Source: JBDSGC01 sp046594105
GTDB lineage: Bacteria > Acidobacteriota > Thermoanaerobaculia > Gp7-AA8
Length of the DNA stretch: 32,700 nucleotides
Direction: 5' to 3'
Assembly (NCBI GenBank): GCA_046594105.1
Contig: JBKJQB010000282.1
Location: 1 to 32,700 of the forward strand
Part shown: piece after piece, positions 16,353 to 23,377 of the stretch
How positions within the stretch are numbered: the first letter of the stretch is position 1
How the letters are laid out: every line of letters starts with the position of its first letter
Program-made: the position numbers and the translations under genes
Notes under the pieces: generated by a model
What the model was told of the DNA's origin: nothing
The model's database searches: none
What the model saw: the letters and a program-made list of their open reading frames with translations, nothing else

Positions 16353-17087
16353 TCAGCGCAGCGCCGCGGCTGCTTCCGCCTCGATCGGGGGGATCCAGCG
16401 CGCATACATCTGCGCCGAGGGGTGCAGTCCGTCTGGGGCCACCAGCGCCGCGTTGGTGGCCACCTCTCGCGAGATCGTGGTGATGTCCACGTAGCGCGCA
16501 CCTGCCTTGAGCGTCTCTTCCCTGTTGATGGCGTTGTAGCGATCGATCTCCAGTCCGATCTTCGCGCGGTCGCGACTGGCGGCGAAAGGCGTCTGCCCCC
16601 AATCGGGAATGGAGACGACCACCAGGTGACGGGCGTCGCCGCCGGCGAAGGTGATGGACCGCTGCAGCAAGGTTCGGAACTCGCCGCGATACTGCTCCGC
16701 GTCACGCCCTCGATACTGATTGTTCACGCCGATCAGCAGCGTGACCAGCGCGTACGGTCCCTTCGGTTGCGCGGTATCGATGGCCGTGGATAGCTCGTCG
16801 GTGGTCCAGCCGGTTTTGGCGATGATCTCCGGTTCGCCGATGTTCAGACCTTGGTTGCGCAGAGCCCGTGCGAGCTGGTTCGGCCAGCGATCCGCCACGG
16901 CGACACTCTCGCCGATGGTGTAGGAGTCGCCCAGTGCAAGAAATCGAGGCATCGATGTGGGTGCCGGACGGGTGTCGTGCGCGCTCTGACATCCTGCCAG
17001 TACGAGCGGAAGCCCGACGGCGAAAAGTATGGCAGCGATCGAGCGCGGCGTCATGCGGAAACGGGTCTGGAAAGGCGTCGGAATCAT
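16353..17087 (-). CDS. GDSL/SGNH-family lipoprotein esterase
   Basis: A 244-residue exported SGNH hydrolase. An N-terminal hydrophobic segment ends in a lipobox, LAG-C33, so the mature protein should be lipid-anchored. Block I is LALGDSYTIGE with nucleophile S55, block III has GVNNQYRG with the Asn of the oxyanion hole, and block V is PDGLHPSAQMY with the catalytic Asp and His. These features fit esterases/acylhydrolases acting on small or cell-wall-linked acyl esters; the substrate is not known. The ATG at 17087 is preferred to an ATG eleven codons later because a TATACT box lies seven bases upstream and the longer form keeps a basic n-region before the lipobox. It is followed by the DUF2127 gene. 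Confidence 0.9.
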   Translation of the reverse strand: MIPTPFQTRFRMTPRSIAAILFAVGLPLVLAGCQSAHDTRPAPTSMPRFLALGDSYTIGESVAVADRWPNQLARALRNQGLNIGEPEIIAKTGWTTDELSTAIDTAQPKGPYALVTLLIGVNNQYRGRDAEQYRGEFRTLLQRSITFAGGDARHLVVVSIPDWGQTPFAASRDRAKIGLEIDRYNAINREETLKAGARYVDITTISREVATNAALVAPDGLHPSAQMYARWIPPIEAEAAAALR

Positions 17088-17094
17088 GGCTGGG

Positions 17095-17100
17095 AGTATA
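17095..17100 (-). promoter_or_regulatory. Candidate leaderless -10 box for the GDSL lipoprotein gene
   Basis: Minus-strand TATACT, close to the sigma-70 -10 consensus, with seven bases between it and the ATG at 17087. No Shine-Dalgarno sequence is present. Confidence 0.55.
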
Positions 17101-17157
17101 AGCGTGCGCTCTCCGGCACAACGGAATCGGTGCCCGCGCCGTTTCGTTCTTCGGAGC

Positions 17158-17262
17158 ATGCCCCTCCGCCAGCGCCTGCTTCCCCTCTACGGAATTGCCA
17201 TCGCCCTCATCGCCGCTTCCTTTCTGTGGCAGATGATCCATGGCATCTGCCCCGTCCCCTGA
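17158..17262 (+). CDS. Possible 34-residue single-helix membrane protein
   Basis: A short frame reading MPLRQRLLPLYGIAIALIAA and ending MIHGICPVP. It has a basic N-terminus, one hydrophobic helix (~8-26) and a short tail with a single Cys before Pro-Val-Pro. It is divergent from the GDSL lipoprotein gene. There is no good Shine-Dalgarno sequence and no TAnnnT box at the leaderless distance, so the evidence is only the helix-plus-tail layout and the lack of any other gene at 17101-17409. The rest of that gap (17263-17409) shows no convincing feature. Confidence 0.35.
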   Translation: MPLRQRLLPLYGIAIALIAASFLWQMIHGICPVP

Positions 17263-17409
17263 GTGGTTTTCCCGATTCTTCAGACTCTCGAACTTGCGGC
17301 GCACCATCCCGCCCGGTCCGTACAGCCGCGCTCGTCGTGAAATCTGGTGGTTCCTGACGATCGGACTGACGCCTTGGCGACGCCAGATCGCTTCGACGGC
17401 ATCTCGAAG

Positions 17410-18156
17410 TCAGCGCCTTCGCTGACGAACGAGCCAGGCAACGAGCCCCGTGGTTCGATACGCCGGGTCCCAGGCGTTGTGTCCGACCCCGGCGAATTCG
17501 GTGTAGGCGGCGTGCGCTCCAAGCAGCGAGGCCATCCGCCTCGACTCCCCGACGGGAACGACGGTGTCGGCGGAACCATGAAGGATCCATACCGGCAGCG
17601 CCTCGAGGCGTTTCGCAATCTCCCCTGGCCGATCGTCCCCTTCTCCGAGCCATGGAAGCTGGTTGTCAGGAATCGAAGTGAGCTTCCGGGGACGAACCAC
17701 CCATCCACAAATCGGCGCCGCGGCGGACCAGCGATCGGGATGTTCCGCCGCAAGCACCCATGCACCCGCACCGCCCATGGAGATGCCGGTGATGGAGACG
17801 CGTCGCCGATCGATGGAGAACTCCTTCTCCACCGCATCGAGGGCGGCCATGGCGATGTCGCGCGCCGGCCCCACCCAGTGCTCATTCTCCGGGCACTGCG
17901 GAAAGACCACGATCGCGCCTGCGCCTGCCGCACCATCAACCAGAGCCGGCCCCAGACCGACCTGCGTTGGCTTCCGACCATCGCTCCCCCGCTCTCCCGA
18001 GCCATGAAGAAACAGAACGGCCGGCCAGCGACGCGACGGCGTGTAGTCCGGCGGAATCCAAACCCGATACACATGCGCGACGCGATCGACCGTCACGCTC
18101 CGCTCGAGAAATCCGCCGTTCGCAATCGTCATCGCCGCCATGAGCGCCAGGAGCAC
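17410..18156 (-). CDS. Exported alpha/beta-hydrolase (PHB-depolymerase/prolyl-oligopeptidase-like esterase)
   Basis: A 248-residue serine esterase. The start (GTG 18156) is followed by a short hydrophobic segment, which may be a weak signal peptide. The oxyanion block is LFLHGSGERG (~49-57), the nucleophile elbow GISMGGAG has S126, the acid is D197 in HGSADTVVP and the base is H226 in GVGHNAWD. This order matches the esterase group related to poly(3-hydroxybutyrate) depolymerases and feruloyl esterases; the actual ester is unknown. The start is supported by a TAAGAT hexamer six bases upstream. It shares a 68-base divergent promoter region with the reductase gene at 18225. Confidence 0.88.
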   Translation of the reverse strand: MLLALMAAMTIANGGFLERSVTVDRVAHVYRVWIPPDYTPSRRWPAVLFLHGSGERGSDGRKPTQVGLGPALVDGAAGAGAIVVFPQCPENEHWVGPARDIAMAALDAVEKEFSIDRRRVSITGISMGGAGAWVLAAEHPDRWSAAAPICGWVVRPRKLTSIPDNQLPWLGEGDDRPGEIAKRLEALPVWILHGSADTVVPVGESRRMASLLGAHAAYTEFAGVGHNAWDPAYRTTGLVAWLVRQRRR

Positions 18157-18162
18157 CGGATC

Positions 18163-18168
18163 ATCTTA
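18163..18168 (-). promoter_or_regulatory. Candidate leaderless -10 box for the esterase gene
   Basis: Minus-strand TAAGAT, six bases before the GTG at 18156. It lies in the 68-base divergent region that also contains the box of the opposite gene at 18212-18217. Confidence 0.5.
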
Positions 18169-18211
18169 TGGCAGCGAAGCGGAAGCGAAACGCACGGAAG
18201 GACTGCGAGGA

Positions 18212-18217
18212 TAGAAT
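18212..18217 (+). promoter_or_regulatory. Candidate leaderless -10 box for the reductase gene
   Basis: TAGAAT followed by seven bases and the ATG at 18225, without a Shine-Dalgarno sequence. The same hexamer occurs at the same kind of distance before the genes at 26652 and 30106. Confidence 0.55.
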
Positions 18218-18224
18218 CGCCAGC

Positions 18225-19274
18225 ATGCAATGGATGCTCTATGGCGCGAACGGCTACACCGGCGAACTGATTGCCCGGGAGGCGGTGCGGCGCGGGCAGA
18301 AACCGATTCTGGCGGGGCGGAATCCTGCGGCGATCTCGCGGCTGGCGCGCGAGCTGGAGTGTCCATCGCGTTCGTTTCCGCTGGACAACCATCAGACCAT
18401 CGTCAATGCCCTGCAGGGTCTCGCGCTGGTCCTCCACTGCGCCGGGCCTTTCGTTGATACCAGCGCGCCGATGGTGGCAGCCTGTCTCGAGGCGCGCGTG
18501 CACTACCTCGACATCACCGGCGAGATTTCTGTCTTCGAGTCGATCTTCGCGCGTGACGCCGAGGCGAAAGAGCGCGGGGTAACGCTGCTGCCCGGCGTGG
18601 GATTCGACGTCGTTCCCACCGACTGCCTTGCGGCGATGCTCACTCGAAGACTTCCATCCGCCGACGAATTGCTGCTCGCTTTTTCTTCTCCCGGCGCAGA
18701 GCTGAGCCGAGGGACGGTGAAGACGATGATTGAGGGAATCGGCGAAGGGGGAGCGATCCGTCGCGACGGGAAGATCGTGCGCGTTCCGGTGGCCTTCGAC
18801 GCGCGCCAGATTCCCTTCGCCTCCGGACCGCGCATGGCCATGACCATCCCCTGGGGCGACGTCTCCACTGCGTTCCGCACCACCCGGATCCCCAACATTC
18901 GGGTGTACTCCGCCGCCTCGCCGAAGTCGATCGCCCGGGCGCGCCGGATCCGATCGTTCCTTCCTCTGGCCGCATGGAAACCGATCCGTCGCCTGCTCCA
19001 GGCGTTTGCCTCGCGCCGCACCGGTCCCTCAGAAGCGCAGCGAACGACCGGGCAGATGAATCTGTGGGGTCGCGTGTCCGACAAGACTGGATCGGAAGCG
19101 ATCATGACCATGACTACGCCCGAGGGCTACGCGTTCACGGTCCTGTCGGCGCTCGCGGCCGTGGAGCAGGTGCTGGCGTCCAAACCGCCGCCCGGAAGTC
19201 TCACGCCGGCGATCTGCTTCGGCCCGGAGTTCGTGACCACCATCGCAGGTGTGGTCGTCGACCCCATTTCCTAA
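18225..19274 (+). CDS. Saccharopine-dehydrogenase-like NAD(P)-binding reductase
   Basis: A 349-residue protein beginning MQWMLYGANGYTGELIA, with the Rossmann fingerprint GxxGxxG at residues 7-13. GRNPAAISRLARELE, VLHCAGPFVDTSAPMVAACLE and HYLDITGEISVFE are typical of the saccharopine-dehydrogenase NADP-binding family that includes the trans-acting enoyl reductases of mycobacteria. The middle and C-terminal parts (LPGVGFDVVPTDCLAAML to the LTPAICFGPEFV end) also match that group. It is more likely a lipid or polyketide-type reductase than a lysine-pathway enzyme, but the substrate cannot be read. The ATG at 18225 is chosen because the fold starts at once and a TAGAAT box lies seven bases upstream; an earlier in-frame ATG (18168) would add a basic stretch covering the promoter. 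Confidence 0.85.
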   Translation: MQWMLYGANGYTGELIAREAVRRGQKPILAGRNPAAISRLARELECPSRSFPLDNHQTIVNALQGLALVLHCAGPFVDTSAPMVAACLEARVHYLDITGEISVFESIFARDAEAKERGVTLLPGVGFDVVPTDCLAAMLTRRLPSADELLLAFSSPGAELSRGTVKTMIEGIGEGGAIRRDGKIVRVPVAFDARQIPFASGPRMAMTIPWGDVSTAFRTTRIPNIRVYSAASPKSIARARRIRSFLPLAAWKPIRRLLQAFASRRTGPSEAQRTTGQMNLWGRVSDKTGSEAIMTMTTPEGYAFTVLSALAAVEQVLASKPPPGSLTPAICFGPEFVTTIAGVVVDPIS

Positions 19275-19411
19275 GCGTCGCAGTAAGGATCCGCCGAAGG
19301 GGCGTCGGAGGTTGCCAGAAAGTCAGCGATCGTTCAGCTGCCTTGTGACGCGTTCGTGACGTTTCGCAACCAGGACGGTGAAATAGTTCCGCTACATCTT
19401 GAGGAGGATTC

Positions 19412-20200
19412 ATGAAAAGAAGGCTGCTGCTGCTCGCATTCGCGTTTCTCGCCCTCGTACCGACCGCAATGTTCGGACAAACCTTCACGGCAACGCTGAC
19501 CGGCAGCAATGAACCGGACGGCGGGGACACCGACGCCAGCGGTTTCGCGGCCGTGTCCATCAGCGGGACGACCGTCAACTATCTGGTCGTGGCGAACAAC
19601 ACCTCAACGATCACCAGTACTCACATCCACCGCGGGAGCACCAGCGGAGTGGTGATTAACTTCAACCCCACCTTCGTCAACGGCGTGGCGGTTGGCTCCG
19701 TCGGCCCGGCAGCGCAGAGCCTCATCGATGAGATCGTGGCCAACCCGAACGCCTTCTACGTCAACGTGCATTCGTCGGAGAAACCGGGCGGAGCAGTCCG
19801 GGGCAATCTCAACGGAGGGATCGGCATCGTTGGTCAGGACACTCCGTCAGCCTGCTCGACGGGGGGCGATACAGCGCTGTGCCTGAACAGCAACCGCTTC
19901 AAAGTCGAGACGGCCTGGAAGAGCCCTGACGGGAAAACCGGCGTGGGCCATGCCGTCAAGCTGACGGCGGATTCGGGCTACTTCTGGTTCTTCAACGCGG
20001 ACAACGCCGAAATGATCGTGAAGTCGCTGAATGCCTGCTCCGCGTTCAACTCCCAGTGGGTCTTCTCATCGGGACTGACCAACGTTCAGGTCACGCTAAA
20101 GGTCACCGACACGCAGACCGGTAAGACGCGGACGTATACCAATCCGCTGGGCGCGCCGTTCCAGCCCATTCAGGACACCTCCGCCTTCGCCTGTCCGTAA
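19412..20200 (+). CDS. Exported CHRD-domain protein with conserved C-terminal domain
   Basis: A 262-residue protein with a Sec signal (MKRRLLLLAFAFLALVPTAM, cleavage near FGQ). Residues ~23-135 form a CHRD domain: FTATLTGSNEPDG, YLVVANNTSTITSTHIHRG, FYVNVHSSEKPGGAVRGNL. The C-terminal ~100 residues, with KVETAWKSPDGKTG, DSGYFWFFNADNAEMIVKSL and VTDTQTGKTRTYTNPLG, form a compact beta-rich domain that I recall as recurring in exported proteins of Acidobacteriota, without a known function. CHRD domains occur in chordin and many secreted bacterial proteins; their bacterial role is unclear. A GAGGAGG Shine-Dalgarno sequence sits four bases before the ATG. A strong hairpin follows the gene. Confidence 0.87.
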   Translation: MKRRLLLLAFAFLALVPTAMFGQTFTATLTGSNEPDGGDTDASGFAAVSISGTTVNYLVVANNTSTITSTHIHRGSTSGVVINFNPTFVNGVAVGSVGPAAQSLIDEIVANPNAFYVNVHSSEKPGGAVRGNLNGGIGIVGQDTPSACSTGGDTALCLNSNRFKVETAWKSPDGKTGVGHAVKLTADSGYFWFFNADNAEMIVKSLNACSAFNSQWVFSSGLTNVQVTLKVTDTQTGKTRTYTNPLGAPFQPIQDTSAFACP

Positions 20201-20230
20201 CGACCATCCTCGGTCCGGCATTGACACCCG

Positions 20231-20255
20231 TGCGGGCGGCCCAGGGCCGCCCGCA
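20231..20255 (+). terminator. GC-rich hairpin after the CHRD gene
   Basis: TGCGGGCGGCCC and GGGCCGCCCGCA are exact reverse complements around one central base, 30 bases after the stop codon. It lacks a long T-run, so it may be a terminator or a transcript-end stabilizer. Confidence 0.5.
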
Positions 20256-20258
20256 CTT

Positions 20259-20491
20259 AGCCGGCGAAGCCGGCAGAAGACTGTAGCCCCCGGCGTCAGC
20301 CGGGGGAAATGCAGCAACTCACATTCGAGAGCCCGCGTCAGTGGGCGACAGACGAGCAGATTGACTCCTCGGTGGTTCGCCTGATGAAGCGGAAACCTTC
20401 TGTCGCCCGCTGAAGCGGGCTTCGCTGCATCGGTCGCTGGTTTCCCCCGGCTGGCGCCGGGGGCTACAGTCTCTCGCCGGCTGCGCCGGCT
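20259..20491. repeat. Composite mirror element, copy 2
   Basis: Order: AGCCGGCGAAGCCGGCAGAA (20259-20278), TGTAGCCCCCGGC...GCCGGGGG (20282-20306), GAGCCCGCGTCAGTGGGCGACAG (20328-20351), a ~47-base centre, TTCTGTCGCCCGCTGAAGCGGGC (20398-20420), CCCCCGGCTGGCGCCGGGGGCTACA (20444-20468) and TCTCGCCGGCTGCGCCGGCT (20472-20491). The right half is the inverted series of the left half. It lies in the 437-base gap between the CHRD gene and the Tat-exported amidase; the remainder of the gap holds the terminator hairpin and an AAGTACTT-centred palindrome, and no gene. Confidence 0.87.
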
Positions 20492-20591
20492 GAAAATCCG
20501 CTGGAGGAACTCTTCTCTACCTGTGCTGGAGCCGTGTGATCTCCAACACCTACCAACAGAGAGAACCGTTTTGAAGCCAATCGGACAGCGG

Positions 20592-20615
20592 GGACACAAG
20601 TACTTTTGTCTGTGC
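20592..20615. repeat. Palindrome centred on AAGTACTT near the amidase 3' end
   Basis: GACACAAGTACTTTTGTC is an imperfect palindrome followed by TGTGCCC and preceded by GGG. It lies 23 bases from the stop codon of the amidase gene. Motifs of the GGGACACAAGTACTT type recur in intergenic DNA of various bacteria and are sometimes linked to REP-associated transposases; no such transposase is in this window. Confidence 0.5.
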
Positions 20616-20637
20616 CCTCACAATCCCGGACGTTGTC

Positions 20638-22314
20638 TCACCTGCCGATCGCCGCCTGCGTCGCCAGAAACCGCGGCTTCTGCCTGCCCTTCGCTGCCTG
20701 CTCGAAGGCGTACGCAAACTTGATCAGGGCCGGCTCGCTCCACGCTCCGGCGAAAAACGAGAGGCCGACGGGCAGACCGAATGCCATGCCGGCGGGGACA
20801 GTGATGTGGGGATAGCCGCTCACCGCCGACGCCGTTGAATAGCCGCCGGTGAAGTGGTCGCCGTTGATCAGGTCGGTCACCCAGACCGGCCCGCCCGTCG
20901 GGGCGATCACCGCGTCGAGTTTGTGCTTTGCCAACACCGCGTCGATTCCTTCCTTGCGCGACATCCGGTGATTCTTCGCCAGTGCCGCGAGGTACTTTTT
21001 GCTGGTCAGCGGTCCCTTCTTCTCCGCCTTCGTGAACAGCTCCTGACCAAAGTACGGCATCTCCCGATCGCGGTGCTCTTCATTGAATCGGATGAGATCC
21101 GCCAAGGTGCGTGAACCCACGCTGGGCGACAGGCCGGACAGATACTGATTCAGATCGGCCTTGAATTCGTAGAGCAGCACTTCCATCTCCGTGTCGTCGT
21201 ACTTGCCAGTGGTGGCCATGTCCGCCGGATCGACGATCGTCGCGCCCAGTCCGCGGATGACTTCGATGGCCTCCTTCATCAAGCGGTCGACGTGATCGTT
21301 GAAGCCGAAGAATTTGCGGCCCACGCCGATGCGCGCGCCGCGCAGGCCGTTCGGATCGAGAAACTTCGTGTAGTCGGCGGCCCCCTTCGTGCGGCTCTTC
21401 AGGGTGATGCGATCGGACTCGTCCACTCCGGCGAGCGCGCCGAGGAGGATCGCCGCATCGGTGACTGTGCGCGCCATGGGGCCGGCGGTGTCCTGACTGT
21501 GCGCGATGGGAATGATGCCGGAGCGGCTGATCAGCCCGAGGGTTGGCTTGATGCCGACCAGAGCGCTGGCGGACGAAGGGCAGACGATGGAGCCGTCGGT
21601 CTCGGTGCCCACGCCGATCGCCGCAAGATTGGCGGCGATGCCGGCGCCGGTGCCGGAGCTCGAGCCGCAGCAGTTCCGATCGAGCACGTACGGATTGTGG
21701 GTCTGGCCGCCGCGACCGCTCCAGCCGCTGGTGGAATGGCTGGAGCGGAAGTTGGCCCATTCGCTCAGGTTGGTCTTGCCGAGGATAACGGCGCCGGCGT
21801 CGCGCAGGCGCCTGGCCACGTGCGCGTCGTGCAGCGCGATGTTCTCGGCCAGAGCGAGGGAGCCGGCGGTGGTGTGCATGCGATCGGCGGTATCGATGTT
21901 GTCCTTGATCAGAACGGGGATGCCATGCAGCGGGCCGCGTGGACCTTTTTCTTTTCGCTCGCGATCGAGAGCGACGGCGATGGCCTGCGCGTCGGGATTG
22001 ATCTCGATGACGGCGTTGATGGCCGGCCCGCGCTTGTCGATGGCATCGATCCGGGCGAGGTAACTGTCCGTCAACGACTGCGCGGTGAAGCGGCCGCTCT
22101 TCATCCCTTCCTGCAGTTCGGTCATGGTGATCTCCTCCAGTTCGAACGGAGGAACCGTTTTCGCCGCAGCCTCTACCTGCTCCGACCGCGCCGCCGCCGA
22201 GGTCAGCGGCGCGCCGATGACCATCGCGGTGCCCAGGGTGGTCAGTTCGAGGAAGCGCCGCCGGTCAAAACCCTTCGCTACGTTGTGGTCACCTGTTTTC
22301 TGGTCTTCGGCCAT
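20638..22314 (-). CDS. Tat-exported amidase (amidase-signature family)
   Basis: A 558-residue amidase-signature hydrolase. The N-terminus carries a twin-arginine motif (FDRRRFLELTT, residues 16-26) and a hydrophobic stretch ending AAARSEQ, so it should be exported folded through Tat. The Ser-cisSer-Lys triad is K137 in PVLIKDNID, S218 in CCGSSSGTGAG and S242 in ETDGSIVCPSS, with the normal 24-residue serine spacing. The C-terminal block VSGYPHITVPAGMAFGLPVGLSFFAGAWSEPALIKFAYAFEQ is typical of the exported amidases related to GatA. It is not a GatA subunit, because export and missing GatB/C neighbours argue against that. A GAAGGAG Shine-Dalgarno sequence five bases before the ATG at 22314 fixes the start. 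The substrate is unknown. Confidence 0.92.
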   Translation of the reverse strand: MAEDQKTGDHNVAKGFDRRRFLELTTLGTAMVIGAPLTSAAARSEQVEAAAKTVPPFELEEITMTELQEGMKSGRFTAQSLTDSYLARIDAIDKRGPAINAVIEINPDAQAIAVALDRERKEKGPRGPLHGIPVLIKDNIDTADRMHTTAGSLALAENIALHDAHVARRLRDAGAVILGKTNLSEWANFRSSHSTSGWSGRGGQTHNPYVLDRNCCGSSSGTGAGIAANLAAIGVGTETDGSIVCPSSASALVGIKPTLGLISRSGIIPIAHSQDTAGPMARTVTDAAILLGALAGVDESDRITLKSRTKGAADYTKFLDPNGLRGARIGVGRKFFGFNDHVDRLMKEAIEVIRGLGATIVDPADMATTGKYDDTEMEVLLYEFKADLNQYLSGLSPSVGSRTLADLIRFNEEHRDREMPYFGQELFTKAEKKGPLTSKKYLAALAKNHRMSRKEGIDAVLAKHKLDAVIAPTGGPVWVTDLINGDHFTGGYSTASAVSGYPHITVPAGMAFGLPVGLSFFAGAWSEPALIKFAYAFEQAAKGRQKPRFLATQAAIGR

Positions 22315-22487
22315 GCTCGCTCCTTCGCTTCGTCGTTCTGGTACCCGGCATTATTGCTCGCGGTGGTTCGACCAATGGACGCCGTGTCTCGGCAGGATCC
22401 TCCAGGTCCCGAGGTGTGGCACAGACTGTCTGCTGTCCAGACTACCTAGCGCGTTCTTCGATGCCGAGTGCATCGAGGGCGTGGCGG

Positions 22488-22719
22488 AGCCGGCGAAGTC
22501 GGCAGAAGAATGTAGCCCCCGGCTTCAGCCGGGGGAACTTAGCGACGCGCTTCAGCGAAGCCCGCTTCAGCGGGCGACAGAAGGGTTCCGCGTCATCTGG
22601 CGAACCACCAGGACTCAATCGGTCGTTCTGTCGCCCGCTGAAGCGGGCTCGATGGATTGATCGCCTCGCTACCCCCGGCTGAAGCCGGGGGCTACATTCT
22701 CTCGCTGGCTACGCCAGCT
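22488..22719. repeat. Composite mirror element, copy 3
   Basis: Order: AGCCGGCGAAGTCGGCAGAA (22488-22507), TGTAGCCCCCGGC...CGGGGG (22511-22535), AGCCCGCTTCAGCGGGCGAC (22559-22578) with AGAA, a ~44-base centre, TTCTGTCGCCCGCTGAAGCG (22626-22645) with GGCT, CCCCCGGCTGAAGCCGGGGG (22672-22691) with CTACA, and CTCGCTGGCTACGCCAGCT (22701-22719). It fills much of the 573-base gap between the divergent amidase and small exported protein genes; otherwise that gap shows no gene. Copies 2 and 3 share the flank TGAAAATCCG at the right end. Confidence 0.87.
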
Positions 22720-22887
22720 GAAAATCCGAGACAGAGTCCCTTTCCTCCTCGGACTTGTATCGAGCGAGTTCAAACACTTCCGACGACGACGATTGGGCGG
22801 CATTGAATGAACGCGGTTGTGACCCCACTCACGCTTTGTAAACAGCCCATCGACGGCTGCCGTCTGCTCATGGAAAGGAGAACCACC

Positions 22888-23202
22888 ATGAAACGAACCA
22901 TCGCCACCGCAGCATCGATCGCGTTGCTGGTCACTTCGGGAGCCTTTGCGGACACCAGGGCCGGGCGTCGTCAGGACCGCCAGCAGGCCCGCATCCACCA
23001 GGGCGTAAAAGACGGGCAGCTGACGGCGAACGAGGCCGCCGAGCTGGAAAAGAAACAGGCCAGGCTGCGCGCCGAGAAGCGCGCAATGCGCAAGAGCGGC
23101 GGAACGCTCACTCCGCGCGAACGGGCCCGCTTGAACCGCCAGCAGAACCGCTTGTCGAAGGACATCGCTCACCAGAAACACGACGCGCAGCATCGTCATT
23201 GA
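22888..23202 (+). CDS. Small exported basic protein, function unknown
   Basis: A 104-residue protein with a clear Sec signal (MKRTIATAASIALLVTSGAFA, cleavage near AFA-D). The mature part is highly charged and helical, rich in Arg, Gln, Lys and Ala: RRQDRQQARIHQGVKDGQLT, then a heptad-like ELEKKQARLRAEKRAM, then SGGTLTPRERARLNRQQNRLSKDI and a His-rich tail. The two segments DGQLTANEAAELEKKQARL and GGTLTPRERARLNRQQNRL resemble each other, which suggests an internal duplication of a ~35-residue unit. I know similar short exported proteins from other bacteria but no function. An AAGGAG Shine-Dalgarno sequence lies seven bases before the ATG at 22888, so an in-frame upstream ATG at 22807 is rejected. 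Confidence 0.85.
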   Translation: MKRTIATAASIALLVTSGAFADTRAGRRQDRQQARIHQGVKDGQLTANEAAELEKKQARLRAEKRAMRKSGGTLTPRERARLNRQQNRLSKDIAHQKHDAQHRH

Positions 23203-23210
23203 AGCAGCAC

Positions 23211-23237
23211 GGCGAGGATCGGAACGCGGTCCTCGCC
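23211..23237 (+). terminator. Hairpin after the small exported protein gene
   Basis: GGCGAGGA and TCCTCGCC pair with an 11-base loop, nine bases after the stop codon. There is no T-tract. It lies between the small exported protein gene and the metallo-beta-lactamase gene. Confidence 0.45.
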
Positions 23238-23377
23238 GGTCCTCGGAACGACTTCCCGCTGGTGCGCTGACGACCCCATCCTGATTTTCTGCTTGCTCCC
23301 TGCCCGCGCACGCCCCACAATCGGCCGGGCTTCCAGCAAACATTCCTGACGACTACGCACCAACGACCGGAGGTCTC

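Noticed and set aside
17240..17425. 61-codon plus-strand frame (MASAPSPEWFSRFFR...) overlapping the small membrane frame and the esterase 3' end
   Set aside because: No ribosome binding site or leaderless box, weak third-position GC bias, and overlap with two neighbours; nothing supports it beyond being open.
20638..22314. The amidase as the GatA subunit of the Glu-tRNA-Gln amidotransferase
   Set aside because: It has a twin-arginine export signal, no gatB or gatC neighbour, and glnS is present in the same window.
20259..22719. The repeated hairpin elements as a CRISPR array
   Set aside because: Units differ in order and orientation, spacers are not uniform and no cas gene is present; they are mirror-symmetric palindromes.
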